Below, piece by piece: positions 15,943 through 22,893 of a DNA stretch of 31,398 bases. The translations under genes and the position numbers were made by a program. A model generated the notes under the pieces. The model saw nothing but the letters and a program-made list of their open reading frames with translations, ran no database searches and was not told the DNA's origin. How positions within the stretch are numbered: the stretch's first letter is position 1; each line of letters opens with the position of its first letter. Origin of the DNA: an uncultured Eremococcus sp. (GTDB lineage Bacteria; Bacillota; Bacilli; Lactobacillales; Aerococcaceae); contig CALUDO010000014.1 in the NCBI GenBank assembly GCA_943914835.1, forward strand, positions 1 to 31,398, in the 5' to 3' direction.

Positions 15943-17662
15943 AAGCTTCCTCCTCAAATTGCCCCCAATATAAGGCAGCATACCGTCCCTTTTTAGCTAA
16001 GAGTTCTTCGTGACTTCCATCTTCAACAATGCCCTCTGGGGTTACAACCAGAATTCGATTAGCCTTCTTGATAGTTGCTAGTCGGTGAGCAATGATTAGG
16101 GTTGTCCTCCCTTTGGCTAAGTCATTGAAAGAGTCTTGGATATACTGTTCGGTAGCGGTATCCAAAGCAGAGGTGGCCTCATCTAAGATCAATATACTTG
16201 GATTTTTAAGAAAAATGCGAGCAATAGAAAGTCTTTGTTGTTGACCTCCTGATAAACTAGCACCTCTTTCACCTATTTGCGTATCTAAGCCTTGCGGTAA
16301 ACTGGCAACTAAGTCATCTAATTTAGCAGCATGAATTGCTTGATTAACCTCATCGGGACTAGCATCTAAACGACCGTATAAGACATTCTCCCTGAGGCTT
16401 CCGTCAAATAAAAAAACATCTTGTTGGACAATCCCAATTTGTTGACGCAAAGAAGACATAGTTAAACTTTGAATATCCCTACCATCGATTTCAATCCGTC
16501 CCTTACTTAATTCATAAAAGCGGGGAAGGAGGTTGACCAGGGTTGTTTTTCCCGAACCTGAAGGTCCCACTAAAGCTACCGTATCCCCAGCTTTTATGTT
16601 CAGATTTATATGACTAAGGACCTCTTTACCATTTTGATAACCAAAACTAACATCTTGATAAGTTATATCGCCCTTAAAGATAGGGGCAGGAACTGCATCT
16701 GGCCGATCACTAATATCTGCTGGTTTAGATATTTCCTCTTTAAAACGTTTGAAGCCAGCAATCCCTTTAGGATAAATTTCTAACATAGTATTAATCCGTT
16801 CAATAGGACGAACAAAAGTATTGGAAATGAGAACATATCCAACCAACTGCCCAACACTCAGTTCCCCTTTAAGGGTGTAATAAGCCCCTGCTATCAAGGC
16901 AAATAGATTGATTAATCGCATGATTATAAAATTAAAAGAGGAAGATGAGGCCATGGTTTGATAAAAGTTTAACTTATGATGACGGTAGCCTTGAATGAGA
17001 CTCTCAAAGCGATTCGCTTCATAATCTTCATTAGCAAAGGCTTTGACAACCTTCATACCGGTTAAGGCATTTTGCATCCCCGCATTGAAGTGACCCAAAT
17101 TCTCATTAATTCCTTGGTTCACCTTTACCATTTTTCGACTAAAGAAGACCAAGGCCACTAATAGAACTGGAATCAAAAGAACAGTGATGAGCGCTAATTT
17201 AACATGAACTTTTAACATGATAATAGAGGCCCCAAGAAGGGTCATGACTGTAATAAAAATATCCTCTGGTCCATGGTGGGCCATTTCGGAAATTTCGAAG
17301 AGATCTGATGTGACTCGACTCATCAATTCTCCAGTTTTGACTCGGTCAAAATAGGCAAAGGATTGTTTCTGGTAATGAGCAAAGAGTTGTCGTCGCATAT
17401 CAGATTCAATATTGATTCCCAATCGATGTCCTAAGGCAACAACTATATAATTTAAAGCCATGGAAATTAGGTAAATCAATAATAAGAGGCCACAAAATAA
17501 AAGAACATTACCCAAATTGCCTGTGGGTAGAATATGGTCAATGACATAGTTAACGGCTACAGGGAAAAACAATTCAAAAACAGCCGATAAAACAGCACAG
17601 GTAAAATCAATTACAAATAAGGTTCGGTAGGGTTTGTAGTAAGCAAAAAAATCTTTATACAT
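15920..17662 (-). CDS. ABC exporter, fused permease and ATPase (Sav1866/multidrug type)
   Basis: A half-transporter of 580 residues that should work as a homodimer or heterodimer. An N-terminal domain with six membrane segments (about 15-300) is followed by the nucleotide-binding domain. That domain has Walker A GPSGSGKT (366-373), the Q-loop in QQDVFLFDG, signature LSGGQQQR, Walker B ILILDEATSALD and the H-loop in IIAHRL. The NBD resembles that of Staphylococcus Sav1866 closely. Substrates could be drugs or lipids; the sequence does not say. A start 19 codons upstream is rejected because GGGAG lies before the ATG at 17662 and an extended -10 occupies the upstream part. It is the first gene of the exporter-ung-ABC-F-dfrA-proC operon. 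Confidence 0.94.
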   Translation of the reverse strand: MYKDFFAYYKPYRTLFVIDFTCAVLSAVFELFFPVAVNYVIDHILPTGNLGNVLLFCGLLLLIYLISMALNYIVVALGHRLGINIESDMRRQLFAHYQKQSFAYFDRVKTGELMSRVTSDLFEISEMAHHGPEDIFITVMTLLGASIIMLKVHVKLALITVLLIPVLLVALVFFSRKMVKVNQGINENLGHFNAGMQNALTGMKVVKAFANEDYEANRFESLIQGYRHHKLNFYQTMASSSSFNFIIMRLINLFALIAGAYYTLKGELSVGQLVGYVLISNTFVRPIERINTMLEIYPKGIAGFKRFKEEISKPADISDRPDAVPAPIFKGDITYQDVSFGYQNGKEVLSHINLNIKAGDTVALVGPSGSGKTTLVNLLPRFYELSKGRIEIDGRDIQSLTMSSLRQQIGIVQQDVFLFDGSLRENVLYGRLDASPDEVNQAIHAAKLDDLVASLPQGLDTQIGERGASLSGGQQQRLSIARIFLKNPSILILDEATSALDTATEQYIQDSFNDLAKGRTTLIIAHRLATIKKANRILVVTPEGIVEDGSHEELLAKKGRYAALYWGQFEEEAYETDYNR

Positions 17663-17687
17663 GACAAGCTCCCTTCTAATCTTCCCT

Positions 17688-17696
17688 ATTTTATCA
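17688..17696 (-). promoter_or_regulatory. Possible promoter (-10) of ABC exporter operon
   Basis: An extended -10, TG-A-TAAAAT on the minus strand, lies 25 bp before the exporter ATG and downstream of the glpK terminator. The -35 region 17 bp upstream (TTTGCG) is weak. Confidence 0.45.
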
Positions 17697-17721
17697 TAGT
17701 CTTGAATCGGCGCAAACACAG

Positions 17722-17753
17722 GCTACAAATAAGGCAGGACTAAAGTCCTGCCT
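17722..17753 (-). terminator. Terminator of glpK
   Basis: A perfect 9-bp stem, AGGCAGGAC and GTCCTGCCT, closes a 4-nt loop (17732-17753) and is followed on the minus strand by TATTTG. It lies 23 bp after the glpK stop. Confidence 0.8.
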
Positions 17754-17776
17754 TTAAAATCAACCTATTTTTTTGA

Positions 17777-19300
17777 CTATTCCTCTAAGTTTGGCCTAGT
17801 TTCCAGGAGCTTGGTATAATATTCTGTCGCTTGTACGGCTTCTTTCCATCCACGGTAAAGTCTATTTCTTTGACCCTCAGAAATATTAGACAGAAAGTCT
17901 TGACTTTCTTTATGTAAATCTTGAATTTCATTTAAGTCCTGCCAAAACTCCAAGGCTAAGCCTGCCAAATAGGCCGCTCCTAAGGCGGTTGTTTCGATAG
18001 CTTGAGCGCGACGAATGTGTTTACCAAGTATGTCGGCTTGAAATTGCATTAAATAGGAATTACGACCGGCCCCACCATCCACCTGGAGACTGGAAATTTC
18101 TATTCCTGAGTCTATTTCCATGGTATCTATAACATCTCTCACTTGATAAGCTAGTGCCTGTAATGTTGCCTTGGTTAAATCATTCTTATTGGTCCCCCGA
18201 CTGAGTCCAAAGATAGCCCCCCTAGCAGCTGAATTCCAGTATGGTGTTCCTAAACCGGTAAAGGCAGGCACTAAATAGATCTCATCCTGACTCTGTGAGG
18301 CCCAAGCATAGGCCTCACTTTCACTAGCGTTTTGAAAGAATTCTAAACCATCTCGTAACCATTGGATAGCGGAACCGGCAACAAAGATGGATCCTTCCAG
18401 GGCATAATGGACTTCTTCTTTCAGAACATAGGCCACCGTTGAAAGTAACTTATGATTTGAGGCTTGTAGTTGGCTTCCAGTATTCATAATAATAAAGGAT
18501 CCTGTTCCATAAGTGGCCTTAACCATACCTGGTTGAAAGGCCTTATGTCCAAACAAGGAAGCCTGCTGATCTCCTATCATTGCTGCAACGGGAACCTCAT
18601 GATTAAAGAAGTGATAGGATTGGGTGTAAGCGTATATTTCAGAATTGCTTCTCAATTCTGGCAGCATCTTCCTGGGTATGTCAAGAAGATCTAAGATATC
18701 CTGGTCCCAATCTAAAGAGTGTATATTTAAGAGCATGGTTCGTGAAGCATTAGCATAGTCAGTCATATGAGCTTGTCCATCGGTTAATTTCCATAACAAC
18801 CAGGTATCAATGGTTCCGAATACTATGTCTCCAGCTTCTGCTGCTTCTTGGGCCCCAGGAACCCGATCCAAAATCCAACGGATCTTAGTAGCCGAGAAGT
18901 AAGCATCAGGAATTAAGCCGGTCTTCTCCTGAATCATCGTCCCATAACCCCGATTAAGTAAATCCTGGGCTATATCAGCTGTCTGCCTAGATTGCCAGAC
19001 AATCGCTCGATAAATAGGTTCTCCTGTGTGACGATTCCAAACAATGGTGGTCTCACGTTGGTTACTAATACCAATACCCTTAATCTGATTGGGTTTTATT
19101 CCTCCGTCAATAAGAGCCCCCGCTAAAACACGCTGCACGTTATTCCAGATAATATTCGGATCATGCTCTACCCATCCAGGATGAGGATAAAATTGTTCAA
19201 ATTCTGCCTGATCACTAGCCACAATTTGCCCCCCACGGTCAACGATCACAACTCTTGAACTCGTCGTTCCTTGGTCGATTGCCATAATATATTCTTCCAT
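17777..19300 (-). CDS. glpK: Glycerol kinase
   Basis: GlpK phosphorylates glycerol to glycerol-3-phosphate with ATP. The 507-residue protein has the FGGY-family start AIDQGTTSSR (7-16), substrate-binding WVEHDP (43-48), NQRETTIVW (80-88), the catalytic Asp244 in IGDQQASLFG, and the C-terminal VDGGAGRN (about 394-401). H230 in SYHFF matches the histidine that the phosphotransferase protein HPr phosphorylates in Gram-positive GlpK to activate it. So the enzyme is probably controlled both by HPr and, through a cre-like site at its transcription start, by CcpA. AAAGGGG lies 10 nt before the ATG. It is monocistronic; the glpO oxidase and glpF facilitator often found beside it are absent. Confidence 0.97.
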   Translation of the reverse strand: MEEYIMAIDQGTTSSRVVIVDRGGQIVASDQAEFEQFYPHPGWVEHDPNIIWNNVQRVLAGALIDGGIKPNQIKGIGISNQRETTIVWNRHTGEPIYRAIVWQSRQTADIAQDLLNRGYGTMIQEKTGLIPDAYFSATKIRWILDRVPGAQEAAEAGDIVFGTIDTWLLWKLTDGQAHMTDYANASRTMLLNIHSLDWDQDILDLLDIPRKMLPELRSNSEIYAYTQSYHFFNHEVPVAAMIGDQQASLFGHKAFQPGMVKATYGTGSFIIMNTGSQLQASNHKLLSTVAYVLKEEVHYALEGSIFVAGSAIQWLRDGLEFFQNASESEAYAWASQSQDEIYLVPAFTGLGTPYWNSAARGAIFGLSRGTNKNDLTKATLQALAYQVRDVIDTMEIDSGIEISSLQVDGGAGRNSYLMQFQADILGKHIRRAQAIETTALGAAYLAGLALEFWQDLNEIQDLHKESQDFLSNISEGQRNRLYRGWKEAVQATEYYTKLLETRPNLEE

Positions 19301-19317
19301 ATCTCCATTGCCCCTTT

Positions 19318-19333
19318 ATGAAATCGCATTCAT
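19318..19333 (-). promoter_or_regulatory. Candidate cre (CcpA) site at glpK
   Basis: The plus-strand sequence ATGAAATCGCATTCAT fits the low-GC Gram-positive cre consensus WTGNNARCGNWWWCAW with one mismatch. It is nearly palindromic. It begins 7 bp downstream of the glpK -10 (19341-19346), at the expected transcription start, a position that would cause repression when a preferred sugar is present. Confidence 0.65.
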
Positions 19334-19340
19334 ACATTAA

Positions 19341-19369
19341 ACTATACCATACTCTTCTAAAGATATAAA
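19341..19369 (-). promoter_or_regulatory. Promoter of glpK
   Basis: On the minus strand TTTATA (19364-19369, four of six matches) and TATAGT (19341-19346) are 17 bp apart, and the -10 carries the TG extension (TG-G-TATAGT). It lies 40 bp from the glpK ATG, with the cre-like site between. Confidence 0.65.
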
Positions 19370-19399
19370 GCTGACGAACATCTAAGGAGAAACTGATTA

Positions 19400-19437
19400 T
19401 AAAAAAACTCTTAACCAAAAATATCCGGTTAAGAGTT
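19400..19437 (-). terminator. Terminator of the LPXTG microprotein gene
   Basis: Perfect 11-bp arms AACTCTTAACC and GGTTAAGAGTT (19406-19437) enclose a 10-nt loop and are followed on the minus strand by a run of T. It lies 44 bp past the stop of the microprotein gene and upstream of the glpK promoter. Confidence 0.88.
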
Positions 19438-19481
19438 GATAATATTTATTAAAGGGAAATAATAAGGACAAGTGGTCTTAA

Positions 19482-19616
19482 TTATTTCTTGCGACGAGAG
19501 GAAAATAACAATCCGAGTCCCGCAAGAACAATAATGATACCTGCTATCCATAACCACATACCAGATGCTTCTCCAGTTTGGGGTAAGAAAGTTTCCGTTA
19601 GAAATAAGTTATTCAT
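19482..19616 (-). CDS. Stand-alone LPXTG sorting-signal microprotein (44 aa)
   Basis: The product is only 44 residues. It consists of ten N-terminal residues with no signal peptide, the sortase motif LPQTGE (11-16), a short GlySer spacer, a hydrophobic membrane segment (about 20-38) and a basic RRKK tail. This is a complete cell-wall sorting signal with no ectodomain in front. GAGGAG lies 8 nt before the ATG. A promoter with perfect TATAAT lies 31 bp upstream and a strong terminator lies downstream, so it is a separate monocistronic gene, not a fragment read from lepA. The basic C-terminus predicts an N-outside, C-inside orientation. If sortase cuts after Thr14, a 14-residue peptide would be joined to the wall or released. 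I do not know a function. It could instead be the conserved tail of a lost surface protein, but the tidy signals argue against that. Confidence 0.85.
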   Translation of the reverse strand: MNNLFLTETFLPQTGEASGMWLWIAGIIIVLAGLGLLFSSRRKK

Positions 19617-19647
19617 TTAAGATTCTCCTCTTTTTCTTGATGGTTCC

Positions 19648-19677
19648 ATTATATAGTACCTTCTATACGTAAGGCAA
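19648..19677 (-). promoter_or_regulatory. Promoter of the LPXTG microprotein gene
   Basis: On the minus strand TTGCCT (19672-19677) and a perfect TATAAT (19648-19653) are 18 bp apart. The whole promoter sits in the 74-bp gap between the lepA stop and the microprotein ATG. Confidence 0.75.
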
Positions 19678-19690
19678 GTGTTAAGAAGGA

Positions 19691-21517
19691 TTATTCTTCA
19701 TCCATTCGCAGGACAGCCATGAAGGCTTCTTGTGGAATTTCAACTGAACCCACCGCCTTCATCCGTTTTTTACCTTCTTTTTGTTTTTCTAGGAGTTTCT
19801 TACGACGAGAAACGTCTCCACCATATAATTTAGCTGTGACATCTTTCCTGTAAGCTTTAATGGTTGTTCGAGCGATAATCTTCTGACCAATAGCTGCTTG
19901 AACGGGTACTTCAAACATTTGACGAGGGATAATTTCTTTCAATTTGGCGGCAATCGCTTTCCCCCGTTCAAAGGCAAAGTCCCGGTGTACAATTATTGAA
20001 AAGGCGTCAATAATTTCTCCATTTAAGAGAATATCTAATTTGACTAAATTAGAAGCTTGATAACCAATTAATTCATAATCAAGGGAAGCATATCCCTTGG
20101 TGTTGGATTTCAGAGTATCAAAAAAGTCAAAAATGATTTCAGCCATGGGTAGTTCATAGACAATGTTGACCCTATATTCATCAAGATAGTCCATAGTAAT
20201 AAAGTTTCCTCGTTTACGTTCGCATAAATCCATAACAGCCCCCACAAAGTCACTCGGAACCATAATTGTTGCTTTAACATAAGGTTCAAGTACCTGGTCA
20301 ATTTCAGTGCTATCTGGCATTTGGGATGGATTATCAATTTGCACTTCATTACCATCCGTCTTAATAATGCGATAAATAACTGATGGCGCTGTCATAATCA
20401 AATTAATATTAAATTCACGCTCTAGGCGTTCTTGGATGACATCCATATGAAGTAAACCTAAGAAGCCAGTTCTAAATCCAAAACCTAAGGCTTGAGAAGT
20501 TTCTGGTTCAAATTGGAGTGCCGCATCATTCAGTTGCAACTTCTCCAGGGAATCTCTTAAATCGTTAAAATCATTAGAATCAACTGGATAGAGTCCAGCA
20601 TAAACCATTGGATTCATCTTACGATAGCCTTCCATTGCTTGACTTGTTGGTCGGTCAGCTAAGGTAATAGTATCCCCCACTCGGGTATCTTGGATGGTCT
20701 TAATTGACGCAGTTACATAACCAACATCCCCCACCATTAAGTAGTCTCTTTGAATTGGATTAGGAGAGAAGACGCCTACTTCAGAAACTTCAAAAGTTTT
20801 TCCATTAGACATTAATTGAATGGTATCTCCCGGTTTAATCGTTCCATCAATGACTCGAATATTTAAAACAACTCCACGATAAGCATCATAGGCAGAGTCA
20901 AAAATTAACGCTTTCAAAGGCGCATCTAAGTCACCTGTAGGTGCTGGTACCTTTTCTACAATCTGCTCAAGAATTTCATCGATTCCAATTCCTGCCTTGG
21001 CAGAGGCAAAAACAGCTTCTGATGCGTCAATTCCAATGACATCTTCAATTTCAAGTTGGACTTTTTCAGGATCAGCCGCTGGCAAGTCTATCTTATTAAT
21101 TACTGGTAGGATTTCAAGATCATTATCAATAGCCAAATAGACATTGGCTAGGGTTTGAGCTTCAATACCTTGAGCTGCATCGACCACTAAAATAGCACCT
21201 TCACAAGCAGCTAAAGATCGAGAAACTTCATAAGAAAAGTCGACATGACCTGGTGTATCAATTAAGTGAAATATATATTCTTCACCGTCTTTGGCTTGAT
21301 AAGTCAATTCGACGGCGTTTAATTTAATTGTAATCCCCCGCTCACGTTCCAAATCCATTGAATCCAAGAGCTGATCTTGCATATCTCGATCGGCTACAGT
21401 TTCTGTTTGTTGCAGAATGCGATCAGCCAGAGTTGACTTACCGTGATCTATATGGGCTACAATTGAAAAATTACGAATCCGTCTCTGCCTAGCTTTTAAC
21501 TGATTTATATCTATCAT
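19691..21517 (-). CDS. lepA: Elongation factor 4 (LepA)
   Basis: LepA is a ribosome-bound translational GTPase thought to act in initiation or assembly and in back-translocation. The 608-residue protein has G1 AHIDHGKST (21-29), the RGITIK switch region (60-65), G3 DTPGH (87-91) and G4 NKID (141-144). EF-G-like domains follow, and then the LepA-specific C-terminal domain containing GGDVSRRKKLLEKQKEGKKR (about 567-586). GGAGG lies 8 nt before the ATG. It follows dnaJ, as in many lactobacilli, but a strong dnaJ terminator separates them, so it is probably transcribed from its own promoter. Confidence 0.98.
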   Translation of the reverse strand: MIDINQLKARQRRIRNFSIVAHIDHGKSTLADRILQQTETVADRDMQDQLLDSMDLERERGITIKLNAVELTYQAKDGEEYIFHLIDTPGHVDFSYEVSRSLAACEGAILVVDAAQGIEAQTLANVYLAIDNDLEILPVINKIDLPAADPEKVQLEIEDVIGIDASEAVFASAKAGIGIDEILEQIVEKVPAPTGDLDAPLKALIFDSAYDAYRGVVLNIRVIDGTIKPGDTIQLMSNGKTFEVSEVGVFSPNPIQRDYLMVGDVGYVTASIKTIQDTRVGDTITLADRPTSQAMEGYRKMNPMVYAGLYPVDSNDFNDLRDSLEKLQLNDAALQFEPETSQALGFGFRTGFLGLLHMDVIQERLEREFNINLIMTAPSVIYRIIKTDGNEVQIDNPSQMPDSTEIDQVLEPYVKATIMVPSDFVGAVMDLCERKRGNFITMDYLDEYRVNIVYELPMAEIIFDFFDTLKSNTKGYASLDYELIGYQASNLVKLDILLNGEIIDAFSIIVHRDFAFERGKAIAAKLKEIIPRQMFEVPVQAAIGQKIIARTTIKAYRKDVTAKLYGGDVSRRKKLLEKQKEGKKRMKAVGSVEIPQEAFMAVLRMDEE

Positions 21518-21547
21518 GATTTTCCTCCAAAGTGTCTCTTACTAATC

Positions 21548-21577
21548 ATAGTAACAAATTTGCCTCAAGCTAGACAA
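21548..21577 (-). promoter_or_regulatory. Possible lepA promoter
   Basis: Minus-strand TTGTCT (21572-21577) and TACTAT (21548-21553) are 18 bp apart, between the dnaJ terminator and lepA. Each has mismatches, so this is only a candidate. Confidence 0.4.
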
Positions 21578-21587
21578 GTGCATTCAA

Positions 21588-21617
21588 ACAAAAAAACCCC
21601 GCCAATGCGAGGTTTTT
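21588..21617 (-). terminator. Terminator of dnaJ (end of heat-shock operon)
   Basis: Just after the dnaJ stop, minus-strand AAACCTCGC pairs with GCGGGGTTT (one G-U pair) across a 4-nt loop, followed by a T run and GTTTG. It is a typical intrinsic terminator. Confidence 0.88.
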
Positions 21618-21619
21618 GT

Positions 21620-22768
21620 TTATTTGTCATCAAACATATCTTTCATTCGATCAAAAAAACCTTTATCTTGTCCCTTCACTGCCTGATGAGATTCTTTTGT
21701 CAATTCCTTGAAGAGGTCTTTTTCTTTTTCCGTTAAATTCTTAGGTGTGACCAATTTAACTGTTACATGCTGATCTCCCGTGTGGTTTCCACGTATAGAA
21801 GGGGCTCCTTTGCCTCTCAATCGGAAAGAGGTCCCAGTCTGGGTGCCAGCCGGAATTTTCAATTTGACTTTACCCTGAACCGTAGGTACTTCTACTTCAT
21901 CACCCAAAGCTGCTTGAGCAAAACTAATTGGGAGGTCTAAGTAGACCTCTGTGCCTTCACGTCTGAATATATCACTCTCTGCCACTTTGAAGACGACATA
22001 TAAGTCACCATAGGGTCCGCCATTTTTACCAGCTTCCCCTTGACCTTGTAGGCGCATTTGTTGATCGTCTTCAACACCAGCAGGGACATTCACCTTAACA
22101 GAGTGACTTTCTTCTTCTATACCACTACCATGACAGGTCGGACACTTTTCTTTAATTTCTTGTCCGGTTCCCCCACATTGGTCACAGGGTCGTTGAGTCA
22201 TCACACGACCAAAGGGAGTTTGTTGTTCCACTTGGACCGCCCCTGTCCCATGACACTTAGAGCACGTTTCAGGATGGGTACCCGGTTTTGCACCATTCCC
22301 ATGACAGGTATGACACTCTTCTTTCCGGGCATATTTGATAGTCATATCTTTACCAGCAATCGCCTCTTCAAAAGTTAAATCCACTCGATACTGGAGATCA
22401 TTCCCTCGTTGAGGCGCATTCGGATTTCTCCGGCTAGCTCCTCCACCAAAGAAAGATTCAAAAATATCATCAAAGCCGGAGAAAGATCCCCCTCCAAAGC
22501 CTTGTCCACCAAATCCTCCGAAACCACCCGCTCCGAAGTTGGGGTCATTGGCTGCATGCCCATATTGGTCATAGGCTGCTCTTTTTTGGCTATCACTTAA
22601 AATTTCATAGGCTTCAGAAATTTCTTTAAACTTATCTTCAGCACCAGCTTCTTTGTTGATATCTGGATGATATTTTTTGGATAGCTTACGGTAGGCTTTC
22701 TTAATTTCAGCATCTGAAGCATCTCTAGAAACACCTAGGACCTCATAATAGTCTCGTTTCTCTGCCAT
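21620..22768 (-). CDS. dnaJ: Chaperone DnaJ
   Basis: DnaJ delivers unfolded clients to DnaK and stimulates its ATPase. The 382-residue type-I protein has the J domain (1-70) with HPD at 34-36. A Gly/Phe-rich stretch follows (about 76-110). Four CxxCxGxG zinc modules lie near 152-220: CHTCHGNG, CSKCHGTG, CDQCGGTG and CPTCHGSG. The substrate-binding C-terminal domain completes it. AAGGAGG precedes the ATG. It lies 125 bp after dnaK across a long hairpin and is the last gene of the hrcA operon. Confidence 0.98.
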   Translation of the reverse strand: MAEKRDYYEVLGVSRDASDAEIKKAYRKLSKKYHPDINKEAGAEDKFKEISEAYEILSDSQKRAAYDQYGHAANDPNFGAGGFGGFGGQGFGGGSFSGFDDIFESFFGGGASRRNPNAPQRGNDLQYRVDLTFEEAIAGKDMTIKYARKEECHTCHGNGAKPGTHPETCSKCHGTGAVQVEQQTPFGRVMTQRPCDQCGGTGQEIKEKCPTCHGSGIEEESHSVKVNVPAGVEDDQQMRLQGQGEAGKNGGPYGDLYVVFKVAESDIFRREGTEVYLDLPISFAQAALGDEVEVPTVQGKVKLKIPAGTQTGTSFRLRGKGAPSIRGNHTGDQHVTVKLVTPKNLTEKEKDLFKELTKESHQAVKGQDKGFFDRMKDMFDDK

Positions 22769-22802
22769 TCATATCCTCCTTAGCTCATCAACCTAATTTC
22801 TA

Positions 22803-22842
22803 AAGAGGGTGGAATAAAGTATTTACTCTATTCCACCCTCTT
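22803..22842 (-). other. Long hairpin between dnaK and dnaJ
   Basis: Perfect 14-bp arms AAGAGGGTGGAATA (22803-22816) and TATTCCACCCTCTT (22829-22842) enclose 12 nt that can pair further (AGTA with TACT). On the minus strand only a short T run follows. It could reduce dnaJ read-through (partial terminator) or protect or process the dnaK mRNA end. Confidence 0.75.
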
Positions 22843-22893
22843 ATTACCTATCCTTAAGGGCTAGGACTTATCCATTAGGTCAATATCAATTGA

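Noticed and set aside
15943..15981. Longer start of Ung
   Set aside because: The extra 13 codons lie further inside the exporter gene and a strong GAGGAGG precedes the later ATG.
22058..22378. 106-codon plus-strand frame opposite dnaJ
   Set aside because: It is antisense to the cysteine repeats of dnaJ, has no homology I recognise and no ribosome site; the open frame is a by-product of dnaJ codon use. The other frames inside known genes were rejected for the same reason.
22409..22596. Repetitive Gly-rich DNA as a possible repeat array
   Set aside because: It is simply the Gly/Phe linker of DnaJ.
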